Of a stretch of DNA of 64,000 nucleotides, positions 23,935 through 35,103 are shown piece after piece. The stretch lies in the NCBI GenBank assembly GCA_013397455.1, contig VYZB01000211.1, positions 655,757-719,756 of the forward strand, written 5' to 3'. How positions within the stretch are numbered: the stretch's first letter is position 1; each line of letters starts with the position of its first letter. Position numbers and translations under genes: made by a program. The DNA is from Crotophaga sulcirostris (Eukaryota; Chordata; Aves; Cuculiformes; Crotophagidae). The notes under the pieces were generated by a model. That model did no database searches and had not been told where the DNA came from. It saw only the letters and a list, made by a program, of their open reading frames with translations.

Positions 23935-24022
23935 AGCCCAGTTCCGATCCCAGTAAAAGAATAATTCCCTTGAAGTCAGTGAAATGGTTCTTGATTTACC
24001 TCAAGGCAGAATTTGGCCCCCC
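23935..24022 (+). repeat. Ancient amniote interspersed repeat fragment
   Basis: CCCAGTTCCGATCCCAG, CCCTTGAAGTCAGTG, CTTGATTTACCTC and GCAGAATTTGGCCCCC follow the layout of an old reptile/bird repeat (CCATTGAAGTCAATGG box, TGATTTACACC box, AGAAT-TGGCCC end). It is probably the same family as 8120-8196. Confidence 0.4.
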
Positions 24023-24249
24023 ACTAGTGATCCAGCTATTAATAGCTTTGCATTGAGAAAAATCATTGAATAAAATAATTACCTATCTTGTCAGTGGAAC
24101 TGTTCTTTCTTTTCTTTTTTTTTTTTTTTAATGTCCTACATAAAATCCTTAGACCAAAATTCAAAGCTATGTAGAATAAATTAATTAATTGGGGAATTAA
24201 TTGGGCCATGTTGCCTTTTTTAAAACTAAGCTGTGTTTTAGTTATATTT

Positions 24250-24330
24250 TGTTATGTGCCCAGAGGCTCTTGGGCTTGGATGGCCTATAAATACAAATGG
24301 ATAACACATTATTATTAATAATGAAGGTAC
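24250..24330 (+). repeat. MIR/LINE-type 3' tail relic
   Basis: CCCAGAGGCTCTTGGGC, GGCCTATAAATACAAAT and an ATTATTATTAATAAT tail resemble the 3' end shared by MIR-type SINEs and L2/L3-type LINEs (CTATATAAATGC followed by an ATT-type microsatellite). It lies 230 bp after the previous relic in the same orientation and may belong to one old insertion. Confidence 0.4.
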
Positions 24331-25964
24331 CACAATATAGTTTCAGTGCTTTTTCCGTACAGCTCTTAGAGCAATCACAGTGGAGTGGTAGTGAAGAAAC
24401 AGCTGGGGCTGTGACAAGATGCTACAGAGAAGATTATTTTGCCAACAGAGAGGACTGTTTCAACTCATTGTTTTTCCCTCCTCCTCCTTCAGCCTCCTCC
24501 CCAGTCCTTCACAGACTTTTCATCTTTATTTGTGTTTGGCAACATATGATAGCTCCTATTTCCATCCTGCTTGCATTTTCTCTGATGTGATTCCTGCAGG
24601 AGCTGATCTTAGGCGGCTCCTCCTTCCAGGTTATTCTCTTCTCTCGGGCCTGAAAATCCCATCTACTTTGCTTAACCCCAGCCTCACCACACACTCACAT
24701 ACATGGAGTGAAATCCCAGAGCTGTAAGCCCGATCTTTATCTTTCATTCTTTCCTTTCTTTTTAAAGCTGTATATTTTATTGTTTTTTTCCAGTCTGTAT
24801 GAAAATACATCTTACATATACTTTTAAAAATACTTAAAAAGAATCTTTTGACTTTACCAATTCTTGATGTAAAAACCTGGCTGGCATTTTGACAGCAAAT
24901 GATTAAAAGCCTTTCTGAGTATTTTACAAGTAAATATGAATTTTAACAAGATAAGTAAACTTACAGAAACGAAATATTCTATTGTTGTCTAATGCTAAAC
25001 TAGCTGTCAAGTTTGAGACACTTGCAGTTAGTGTAAGGAATGATTAGAATGAAGGTATGTTAAAAAGAAATACAGTCCAGGTTTTACTTACATGTTGCAG
25101 ATATAAAATTCAGATTTATAGATGCTTGGGATGACACCAGCAATAAAGTGATGATTTTTGTTCTGGAGTTTTACATTCTGCTCCACAAATTAATATATAT
25201 CATGTGCCTACATTTGTATCTCAAACATACCAGTTCTCAAGGTACTTCCAAGCTAAGGTATGGAAGGAACTTTTTTAAAAAACAGTTGTCTTATATACTG
25301 AAGCAAACAACTGAGAAAAATATTTTTTTTTACAGTCTTACAAGAGGAGAGAGCGAAAGAAAAGCAAATGGACTTGGAGTGCCAGTAGAGAGAGATAAGC
25401 TTCAGGAAGTTAAACAGCTTTGTGAGGGGGATGTGGGAAAGGAGTGAGAGGGATAGGCCACTGTTTAAAAATGTGAATGAAAGGAATGAAGCCAATGATT
25501 AAATGGAAGGACCTAGATGAGCTGTCAGAGGAACACTGTGAAGTAAAAGACAGTGAGACCTCTTCACCTAAGCATAGGGAACAATGGCAGAACATGGTTG
25601 AAACAGCATCGATATTCTTCCCTCGCAATCCCTCCCTTTTTATCTCCTTTCTGATCACTGTGAAGAATAAGATCATCCTATCTGTCACTCAGGCCCATAA
25701 TCCCAATGTCGCTGATGACTAAGGTATCATTAACCTTCTAGCAGTGTCTTTAATGAGTCTAGCAGTTTCTTGTTGCATAATATCTCTAACACACACGTTT
25801 TCCACTTGCTCATGTAGCCAGAGATCTTTTGGTGGTGCTCATTGTCTTAACATTCAGAAAGTCAAACGTCCTTTTCTTTGATCTTGACAAATATTTCCTT
25901 GGTATTTTTGTATCCCTCGAAGTGTTGCGTTTACCTAGCTCATCATTTCGGTCAGATCTTGGAA
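24331..25964. other. Unique non-coding DNA
   Basis: No gene supported. A pyrimidine-rich patch (about 24,475-24,515) and an A-rich patch (25,315-25,335) are present. The 102-codon frame at 24,419-24,727 is a chance ORF through the pyrimidine patch. Confidence 0.6.
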
Positions 25965-26290
25965 TTCTTCAATGGCTCCTTTATCTCTTTTCAATGAAAG
26001 TTTAAGTATTTCTTTTAATCTCCAAAACCCTGCACAAGCTTCTCTTTTGTTTAATTCTCAGAGGCTGACCAAAGGTGCCAGTTTGCACTGTGTTAAGCTC
26101 ATCATACATATGAATACGGTTTTGCTGTTTCCTTGTATTCCCTACCTGTCAGCATCTCTCTATGATCCATCAATATCTTGTAAGTATTATTTGATGGGTC
26201 CAGGATTTTTGTGCCACTTTTATATATAGTGTTTAGTACACTGAAGTGCTCATCTGTGACTGAAGTTCTTAATCAATATACTACTAGAAT
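25965..26290 (+). repeat. Possible ancient interspersed repeat, unassigned
   Basis: The right part (TAGTGTTTAGTACACTGAAG, then CATCTGTGACTGAAGTTCTT) resembles the 3' end of an old amniote repeat with a CAGCGCCTAGCACAATGG-like box. The left part has no clear match. I cannot exclude unique DNA. Confidence 0.25.
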
Positions 26291-27399
26291 TATAATATCC
26301 ACACAGTAAAATTTAGTATCATATGGTATCACAACACAACAGCATTTACCTCTACAGTGCAACACCAAAGGAGGGAAATGAAAGCAGGAGGGCAAAAAGC
26401 TGAAGAAGGAGTTGTCAATGATCAGAGTGACTCTGGAGAGAGAGATTAAAGGAAATCTGATGGAAGGAATCAAATTGTGTACGTGAGCATCATGATTTAA
26501 AGTGGATAAACGTAAGAATTTTCCTTTAGAGATGACCTTCATACCAAACACCCTTCATCAATAAATGGTTCCATCTGCAAGAATTAGCTTTTTACATCAG
26601 ACCATAAGTGCTGTGGTAACAGAATAGATGGTAGAAACCAGAACCTACTTGACAGATTGTTCTTGGGACGTGCTAGCTTTTCTGTAGTACTATTTTAGCA
26701 TCACTTCTCTAATTTGGTGCTGTCTTTTTTCACTTATGAATAGTACTATCTCCATGCCTGTGAAGGAAGCATGATGTGGACCAGAAGATTGCCTAGATTC
26801 ATTAATATTAAAGTGCTATTTTACAAGAGTTTAATTGAACCACAGTTTGCAAGCAGATATTTGGCACTTACAAATCTAAATACGTTAGTCCTGATTGCTC
26901 TCAATACACATTCATATCAGGTGATATTTCGAATCATGTTGTTTTATATGTCTCATCTTAAAATGTTAATCTTGAACAATCTAAGAAGTTTTGTTATAAC
27001 ATTAGATTTCCTAAGTTGTGATGTTAGTATCTAAGAGAGAGCACCTCTCAATTTGCTTACACCTTTTAAATAAGTTTTTCTGCACATTTGTATTCACTCA
27101 ACTTTCCAGACAAGTTCAGAAACTGGAACAAAAGAAAAACTGGGAGTAAACTACTGTTCCAAGTGCATGGATATGAGGGAATCTGATCTGTGAAGTTTGT
27201 TGTTGTTCTCTTTGTAAGCATGGAAAATACATTTCTATATTTATGACCAAAAATATCAAAACACTTTATACATTAGACTTTTGGTTTTCCTTGTCAGTTA
27301 TTGGAATTCACAATCTGAAGATAGCAAAATGGAGAGATTTGGATGCTGAATGAGTGCATGGCTTAAATACATAGCATTCGGAGGGAGTGTTCACTCTCG
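26291..27399. other. Unique AT-rich non-coding DNA
   Basis: No gene or repeat recognised. Confidence 0.55.
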
Positions 27400-27564
27400 T
27401 ATAGAGAAGTAGTGGATGCCCCATCCCTGGAGGTGTTCAAGACCAGGTTGCAAGAAGCTTTGAGCAACCTGGTTTAGTGGAAGGTGTTCCTGCCCATGAC
27501 AGAGTGTTTGCAAATGGATGAGCTTTAAGGTTCCTTCCAACCCAAACCATTCTATGATTCTGTG
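27400..27564 (+). mobile_element. CR1 LINE, last ~165 bp
   Basis: The extreme ORF2 C-terminus is readable as VVDAPSLEVFKTRLQEALSN from about 27,409, preceded by the last residues of the REVVD motif. The CR1 3' end follows (CTGCCCATGACAG and CCATTCTATGATTCTGTGA). It is severely 5'-truncated. The minus-strand frame at 27,391-27,609 is antisense noise. Confidence 0.92.
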
Positions 27565-28849
27565 ACACAGGCAACTAAAGTCTGAGCCAACCCCATAGAC
27601 TGTGTTCATGGATTGGTGTCCAAACTATCTCTAAAAGTTAGGTGAGTTCACAAATCTCAGGGAAATGTTTGCAATTTTTTCCCTAAGAACAGCTGGAATC
27701 TGGTATCTTTCTACAACAAATACCGTATCCTAAGGTTAGTTCTTTGACTCTAACTTGGGAGCTGCTGGTGCTATCTTATATCAAAAGATGTCAAGGTGAA
27801 AAAAAAAGAAAGGGTTCAAATTTATCAGTGCTCTTGTCATTATTGGAAAGTGTATATCAAGCTACTAGTATGTATTCTTTGCCATGACCTCATTCTGCAT
27901 CACAACTCTACACAATTTTAAAAACCTGTGATTTTTTTTTTCTATTCAGGAAACAGTAAAATCTCTGTGAAGAGGAATATGAGGCACTGTCCTCAGATTA
28001 GATTTAAATACATAGTTGGCCTAATTTTGGTTTATAAAATTCCTTTGAGAAACTAAAATTGAATATGGGAAAGTGTATGTAATGTATTTATTTTAAAGAA
28101 GTTCAGATATTAGTTCAGTATCCTGGAAGACAGGTTTTGAATTAAGCAGAACGTATGTGATAAAAATGTTACCAAATGATTAGCATAAGTAACTGAAAAA
28201 ATCTGATTATAAGAAGGCAAAGTAGTTTAACACATGACCACATTCATAAGTATGAAATATTATAATTCTATTGTCTATTCTTTCTGTGAAAAGTTAGCTC
28301 CTTCAGGAATGTCTTAATGAATAATAAAACTGACTTGATTTTCCCACTGCAGTCAACTTTGCTGTCAGGCTATTAATGATTCATAATGACTGTATGCTTA
28401 ATAGTTTTATGCCAGATAAAAGCCGTCCAACAGAAGCAAGTAGCCAGTGTCACTCCTGCAACTGCTCTCTTGATATTTTCAGCAATATTGGTGAAAACAA
28501 TCTCTAAAAATGCAGAACATCTGAATTACAATGGAAAAATGGTTTTAAATCACTCAATAACATCAGTGCTGAAGTCATATAAAATTCTTTATTACATTAC
28601 CCCTGCTGTAGAATAAAACACAGAGGACTAGATTGCATGCTGCTCATAAAAAAATGGTATATTTTCCTCTTCATATCATTTCATATTCTTGGATATTTTA
28701 TTTTCTTAATGCAGTGATTTGGATAACAAAACTAGCCAATGCTTAAATGAGAATACAATGTGTACTCTGAGAATAGCTGAGCAGAATAACACTCAAATCA
28801 GTTCTGCGCAAGATGATAAACACCCAGACTGCTCTGAAAGCTGTAGGAG
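27565..28849. other. Unique AT-rich non-coding DNA
   Basis: No gene or repeat recognised. Confidence 0.55.
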
Positions 28850-29175
28850 TTTATCTACTGGATATGTAAATGTTTTTCTTTGCTTTGAGGAAAGCCTTTG
28901 CAAGAACAATGTCCTTTAACAAAGGTCTAAAAATGCATGTGAAAGCCAAACATAATAACATTGTTATTCTGCCACTTATTAACAGAACAACGGGTCTTAC
29001 AACAATTAGATATGAATATTGCAAACTGAATTTAATATTAAGCTGTCTTTGAAATGCCACTTTGCAGCAGGTTTTCAAATGCTTAAAGCACAGCAGGAGG
29101 CTAACTCCATCTTCAAATATTAAATCAAACCCTTTTTTTAACCTGATAAATCTTTCTGAAAGCAAGTTCTCCTAT
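28850..29175. other. Candidate conserved non-coding element
   Basis: A repeat-free block contains dense AT-core words (CATAATAACATTGTTATTC, AACAATTAGATATGAATATT, GAATTTAATATTAAGC), with a perfect ATAACATTGTTAT dyad near 28,955. The minus-strand frame of 104 codons and the plus-strand frame of 60 codons across it have no domain. The sequence texture resembles vertebrate developmental conserved elements; this is inference only. Confidence 0.22.
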
Positions 29176-30289
29176 TCAAGAGAGAATTATTAAACTATCA
29201 GGCAAGAAAACTAAACCTCCCAGCCTATTCTTGGCGCGTGATATGTACTCACAATGATTAAAAACAATAATGAAAAGGATTAATAACATTTTAGAATAGT
29301 GTCTGAGAACATTCTTAACCAAACACAGGGTATAAACTGCTAATATGTCCAGTGAATTGGAAACAGCACATACTCAAACATGGTCCCTCTCTCTCAGCTA
29401 GAAGTCTCACGTTAAATACAAGTCAGTCAGAAACGTTGCGTTCGCTGATCCCTACAGCCAGTTACATGCCATTGAAAAGATCAAGGAGCTCTAGGAAATG
29501 GTAAATGCAAGGGCACCTCACTGAAGAACATTACAGAAGAATCACAGAGACACATCGTATGCTTGAATACCTGCTCCTAATAGCAGCAAGAACTGTGTGC
29601 GATCTTGATATATTCGGTCCATATTAGTGACAGAAACCACTTATTAAGTTATATAAAACAATACATCTCACAGACTTCTGTCCAATTCACTCTTTAATAT
29701 CCCAAGTGAAAAACCTTCCCTTGGAAGATAGCTTAATAGAGACAATTGGCAGGAAATATACCTGGTTATTTTGCCTGCATTTATCTACTATTTTTTTCAG
29801 CCTTAGTTCAGTTGTGCCAAGATTTGCATCAGCCAATTCTTTTCCACCCCTGGCAGTTCCAGGACATTTTTAATGTGTTTTTCTCTTCCTTTAAACATTC
29901 CTACCAAAGTATCCACATTTAACTTCCTAATTTTCACCCGCACTACCCAGTATCAATAATTTCCAGCTCCCTAATTAATTTGGCTCTTTCCAAACTGTAA
30001 TTCTGATAATGAGATACCCTGGAAGGAATGCAGTTCCATGGATGGGATTACACCAGAATCCTAGTGAAAAGGAGTACTATCTTCATACTGAAGTTTTTCA
30101 TTCTAAAATGGATGGCATTTTTTGGCTATCACATCATATCACAGTTCACTTTCACATTTAATGTGCTTCTTGATACCACATAAAATCCTTTCAGTTTCTG
30201 TCTTCTGTACGGTATTGGTATTTCAGATTATTTTGCTTTTGTTAATTCACACCAGCTCAGCATTTAACTGACTTTGCTGTTTTCTATCC
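29176..30289. other. Unique non-coding DNA
   Basis: No gene or repeat recognised. Confidence 0.55.
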
Positions 30290-30600
30290 TAATCTCTCTG
30301 GGATGCTTTTTATTACTTTTCTGTCCTTGTCATTAATCCTCTCAATGAATTTACCGTCTCTTCCAAATTATTAATGTAAAGGTTAGATAGAAGAATGAAC
30401 CTAAACCCCACCAATATTCTGTAAGATATTTCTCCATATCAGAAAAAAATGTCATCAATTAGTTGTCACATATATAATTTTCACGCAGCTTGTAATTCAC
30501 ATGATAATGGTCCTGGCTGAAAATAATTTATAAGCTGTTTTTTCATATATGAAATCAAAATTTGCATGCATTTCATTTACTATTCTCTTTTCTTTCCTTC
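30290..30600 (-). repeat. Possible ancient CR1/L3-like LINE fragment
   Basis: The order CTTCCAAATTATTAATGTAA, AACCTAAACCCCACC, then about 90 bp later CAGCTTGTAATTCACATGAT and TGAAATCAAAATTTGC loosely follows the antisense of the RT region of old CR1/L3 elements. Divergence is very high, so this is a weak call. Confidence 0.28.
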
Positions 30601-31419
30601 GGACTATTTCCATAGCACCACGATATTTCTCTGTGATTACTCTGTATGTGTGACCTTAAGCAACCTACCACTGTTGTTTCCAGATTAGGATACAGGCAGG
30701 CACATGTCTTGGAGGAGGGCAGCAGGATCCGGATTTGCCTCACAGCTGGTAGCTGCTGCCTCCCAGCCGTGAATGGTGCCAACCGAGAGGTTTTTGTTTT
30801 GTTCCAGAGAGTATTTTGTGCAGGAAGGCACAGTCTCAGTTGCACAGCTGTGCTTTCGGTGACTGCATATGAGCCAAGAGTGCTGAGCGGTTGTGCAAGG
30901 ACTTCTCCGTGTCTGCTCCAGGTTTAAGTTCACCTGTCTGATTTCAGGTTGGAGCAGAGGAGATGCTCAGGCAGCCAACAGTGATCTCATCTGGGGGAAG
31001 TGGAAATAGCAGCAGCACATCTTACAACCCAGTTCACACTGAATAAATACCAATATACAATTCAGCTCATTTTCACATGATAGAGATCTTTTGAATGTAG
31101 AGGCCCAAGAGCACTCGGGATCCTAGGAAACAGCTTTATGTCCAGGATTTAGGAAGGCCCTTAGTGCTAATATACACAAATATAGACTCATGCAGTACCT
31201 GTACCCTAATAATGTTCAGAATTTATAAAATTCAGTAAGCTGTCAGTGACAGTACTAACAGAGATATCTGGTCATATAAATATTTAACGCCATTTGGTTA
31301 GTTTATTTCAGGCTCATTAATAGGTACAGGGAGCTGTTAAGACTTAGGTGTGTTTCCCTCATGTTGCCCTCTACTTTTTCTATAGCAGCTTTCTTCTTAA
31401 TATACTTTGTAAAACCTTT
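30601..31419. other. Unique non-coding DNA, locally GC-richer
   Basis: 30,640-30,960 is less AT-rich than its surroundings and open in two frames (plus 30,646-30,927; minus 30,573-30,933), but neither shows a domain or clear splice sites. A small exon or lncRNA exon cannot be excluded. Confidence 0.45.
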
Positions 31420-31895
31420 CATAGAATCTTAGAACAGTTTCTGTTGGAAGGGACCTTAAAGGTCACCTAATTCCAACCCCTCTGCCATAGGGAAGGGACA
31501 TTTTCAATCGGATCAGGTTACTCGAAACCTCATCCAACCTGACCTTGAACACCTCCAGGGACGGGGCATCCGCAGCTTCTCTGGGCAACCTGTGCCTGCG
31601 CCTCACCACCCTCATAGGAAAATATTTCTTCCTAATATCTAATCTAAATCTCCCCTCTTTCATCTTAAAATCATTACCCTTTGGCCTATCTCTGCACTCC
31701 TTGATAAAGAGCCCCTCCTCATCTTTCCTGTAGGCCCCCATTAAGTACTGGAAGACTGCTATAAAGCCTCCCCAGGGCCTTCTCTTCTCTAGGCTAAACA
31801 AGCCTAATTCTCTCAGCCTTTCATCGTATGGGAGGTGCTCCAGCCATCTGACCATCTTTGTGGCCTCCTCTGGACTTGCTTTAACAGATCCATTT
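31420..31895 (-). mobile_element. CR1 LINE 3' end with open ORF2 C-terminal frame
   Basis: This is the best preserved CR1 end here. On the minus strand one uninterrupted frame of about 140 codons carries the whole conserved ORF2 C-terminal region in order: [75 protein letters not shown]. It stops at 31,463, about 40 bp before the octamer-type tail (AAGATTCTATG). The open frame continues by chance upstream of the element to give 179 codons in total (31,463-32,002). The element is 5'-truncated, has no RT or endonuclease domain, and cannot move by itself. Confidence 0.95.
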
Positions 31896-32480
31896 CCTTC
31901 AAATTGCTTTGAAATTCCCTGACTTGTATCAAAATGTTGCGTGTATTTGTTTTCACCTTTCCCTTTTATGTTCTTATAAGTGTCATGGACTGTCTCTCTC
32001 AAGAGCTAAGCTAGCAGTTTTAAGTTCTTTATCTCCTCCTGTGTGGCAGTCTGGAGCTGAAGTTCATTGTTGTTATTTGGTTTTATTTATTTATCTGTTG
32101 CAAATAACTTTATACAAAAAATGCTGCTGTCAGCAGTCTTCCCATCTGAAACTGTGGCATTGACACTGTGTTTTGACATATGGTGTTACTGTCCAGCATC
32201 TTCTCTTTTCACCTCTCCAGTTGAGCGGACACCTTGTATTTTATTCCACTTACAAGAATAACTCCAGTCTAATTCTGCTGTGCCCACCATTTCAGAATTA
32301 ATAAATGCACTTCATTTGTCTTGTCTGTTTTTTACAGATGTTTATAAACACTTAAGGTCCTTGATACTTTATGTGTTCCAGTGTAATTCCATTTTCTTCC
32401 ATACTGTTTTCTGTGAGAGTCTCACACTGGATGTAAATGTCAGATCTGATTTTAGGAATATCTTTACACTCCATTCCTAC
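31896..32480. other. Unique non-coding DNA
   Basis: No gene or repeat recognised. The 5' end of the open frame from the neighbouring CR1 runs about 100 bp into this stretch by chance. Confidence 0.6.
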
Positions 32481-32606
32481 AATCAAACCAAGCAAAATCA
32501 AATCAAGCAAAACCAAAGAAAAAAAACCCAAAATGAAACCAAACCAAACAAAATGAAGCAAAATGAAATGAAACCAATGCAAACCAATCCAAAACAAACC
32601 AAAGAG
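32481..32606 (+). repeat. A/C-rich degenerate pentanucleotide tract
   Basis: About 125 bases consist of AAACC, AAATC, AAATG and AAGCA five-base units with few exceptions, G-poor and T-poor on the plus strand. Its minus-strand translation gives a repetitive Phe/Leu/Trp/Gly peptide, which explains most of the 199-codon minus-strand frame (32,352-32,951). Confidence 0.9.
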
Positions 32607-32686
32607 TACTCTTAGAAACCTCAATGTCGAACCATTTTTTTTTAATTGTTTGATTACATTGAAGCTTAAACAGAACAAGCAAATAG

Positions 32687-32790
32687 TAGAATCGTAGAAT
32701 GGTCTGAGTGAGAAGGGATGCAGAAAGTTCATAGAGCTCAACTCCTGTACCTGCACAAGACAACCCCAAAATTCACACCATGTGTTTAGC
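32687..32790 (-). mobile_element. CR1 LINE, last ~100 bp
   Basis: TAGAATCGTAGAATGGTCTG, AGCTCAACTCCTGTACCTGC, then ACAAGACAACCCCAAAATTC and CACACCATGTG follow the antisense CR1 3' end of the type also seen at 55.1 kb. No ORF2 motif remains and the left boundary is the octamer tail. Confidence 0.82.
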
Positions 32791-34790
32791 GTATGGTAGC
32801 TGTTAGGTGTCAGCTGTGATGTATTTGATGTGGACATTGGTGTGGAATTTACCTGAGTGGTTGTCATGAGTTCCAGCACCTTGGAGCAGAGAAGTCTTAA
32901 AGCACTGATCCTCTGCATCCAGAACAACTGTTTTAACAGTTTGACTATCATATATACACTGGTAACACTATAACATTTTAAAAAATGAAAATAGTAGTTC
33001 AGTCACCCGTAGATGCTTTTCAATGTGTATAACTAACCAGTTAGGAGTTCAAGCCCCTATGACTGGAATGGTCTAGCTATGATTTTATAGTGAATAGAAA
33101 AAAGCATCCAAAACACAATTCACTGCAGATGCTACACATACAATGTGAGATGAATTGCCTTCCAGAGGTGCTCTCTCCACCAAACATGCAAAAATTCTAC
33201 CTTTAAATACTCAAAGCTAGAAACCATAAACACCATGCTATAAGAAAACCCAAGAACTCAGATGTCTGAACAGGGAAGGCAGTTTTCTGCCTAGTGTTTA
33301 TTTCAAGTATATATGCTTTTCAAGGCTGTGACAAGGCCCTTTAAACTAGAAGACAAGATTTCACATATCTTTCCCATGATGTCTGTTGGCTGCACTGTGA
33401 ATCCTGCTTCACAGAGGCTTTATTGCAGGCCTGTACCAGAACCCTCTCCAGCAAGCCCCTAGGAGAAAGCACTGAAACTTTGGTCCTTGTTGAACTCAAG
33501 AGGAAAGAGACACGACGCAGTCAGTGGTCCAAAAAAACAAACAGAAAGATTAAACAAATAGACACTGGGTAGAGAGGTAAGTCTGTTACAAAACTTGTGA
33601 ATATTTCAACAGTACCACTATACCTAATGAATCCGCTGTTTTAGTCCAGGTTGGTTGTCAGGTACCACGAACCGCATGAAGGGAGGAATACACAGTAATT
33701 GTATGTCACACAATGACAGCCATTGGGAAAGAAAGTCCTCACTTGTCGTGGTCACAAGCCTTATTGAGATTAAAGACAACAGTACCAGTGATCAACACAA
33801 GTTCTTCCTTCCTTCTTTTTTATAATGGGTCTCTTCTGGATTGGCAACAGTACCAAACAGAGCACTGCTGGTGGAGAAATGCAGGTGCTTCAGAAAGGAG
33901 CGAGCAGTAATACAGACACCTGTTTGGCTGGGTCTCATGGAAGATCTATATAACCCGCTTGGAACACACAGTCAAGCCTTGAGCAAACATTTCACTGATG
34001 CAGCCAAGTGACATCTAGAGATTCAGTACGTTGGACTGAGAAATATCCTTACTTCAGCAGCATTTGTTTATAACATAGGCATAATGTATGATGCAGTTTC
34101 TGAGCTGTGTGATTTATCCAAACATCTAAAAGAAAGACATAACATTGCCAGAAGCTTATTCTGGGGTGTCAAAGCAGATTCAAGTTTTTGCATCAATGCC
34201 TGACAATCCTGGCTCTTTCACTGAAAAGGCTGTCAGTGCTTTTCAGAACATGTTCTTACAAAAAAAAAATATCTCTGCACTAGGGGAAATGTCTTAAAAG
34301 CAGTTATGGAGAATTTTCTGGGAGTCTTGAAAATAACATACATTGCGAAACGCTGTTCACAAGGGCATTGAAAATGAACACTGCTCTGTATAGTGTTTCT
34401 TGCAGAAAATCACGCAATGTGATTACATACCTCTTGATAGGAGGTGTCAGCTCCTGTGTTACAGCCAAATTCTAACCTGGATAATTACCTTCCGCTTATC
34501 TAAATTCCCCTCACAATTTCAGCTGAATAAGATCTATTGTTTTACTTCACACCCTAAAACTCTGCGAAGTGCAGCATTCTTGTACTTCTAACCAGATGTG
34601 GCTGCATTTTGGTCACTACTTGTGTGAGAATTTTCACTTTCAGAGAATACTGGGCAAATCATCGTTGTACAGAAACTTGATGTAGAATTTTTTCTAACGT
34701 TAGAAACAGGAAAACTTGTAGTTGAAGGAAGTTACTATTAGGTAGAAAGCCTAAAAGGCTTTATGTCTTTCAAGGAAATAAGGATTATTA
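32791..34790. other. Non-coding DNA with an LTR-like block on the minus strand (unconfirmed)
   Basis: No gene supported. Between 33,350 and 33,990 the minus strand has two TATA-like sites (TTATATAGATC near 33,950 and ATTATAAAAAAG near 33,820) and, 400-530 bp downstream, an AATAAA signal (33,419-33,424 on plus as TTTATT) in a GC-richer setting. No terminal TG...CA pair, primer site or coding remnant was found. An LTR or an old transcript end are both possible, and so is chance. Confidence 0.35.
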
Positions 34791-34880
34791 TACACACACA
34801 CACACACATATACAATGCAAACACACACATATATATAATGAATAATGAATAATATATTTATAGTATGTATTATATATAAA
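34791..34880. repeat. (CA)n / (TA)n / AATGAATA compound microsatellite
   Basis: Nine CA dinucleotides (34,792-34,809), a second short CA run, ATATATAT, then AATGAATAATGAATAATA and further TA-rich sequence up to the CR1 insertion. Confidence 0.95.
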
Positions 34881-34883
34881 CGT

Positions 34884-35103
34884 TTAGATAAGATATTAGG
34901 AAGAAATCTTTTCCTATGAAGGTGGTGAGGCACTAGAGCAGGTTCCCCAGAGAAGTTGTTGATGTCCTATCCCTGGAGGTTTTCAAAAGCAGGTTGGAAG
35001 AGACTTTAAGCAACCTGATCCAGTTCTTGTCTGTGGCAGGGGGGTAGGAAATGGGTGATCTTGAAGGTCCCTTCTAACCTGAGCCATTCTATGATTCTAT
35101 GTA
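34884..35103 (+). mobile_element. CR1 LINE 3' end, young-looking, strongly truncated
   Basis: The plus strand reads DIRKKSFPMKVVRH-stop-SRFPREVVDV, then LSLEVFKSRLEETLSNLIQ in one frame with a single stop over about 55 codons: the last part of ORF2. It ends in GGTCCCTTCTAACCTGAGCC and ATTCTATGATTCTATG. It sits directly downstream of a CA/TA microsatellite. Confidence 0.94.

Noticed and set aside
32352..32951. 199-codon minus-strand ORF (longest in the window)
   Set aside because: Its centre translates the A/C-rich pentamer tract (Phe/Leu/Trp/Gly repeats) and its start overlaps a CR1 tail. No domain, no splice context.
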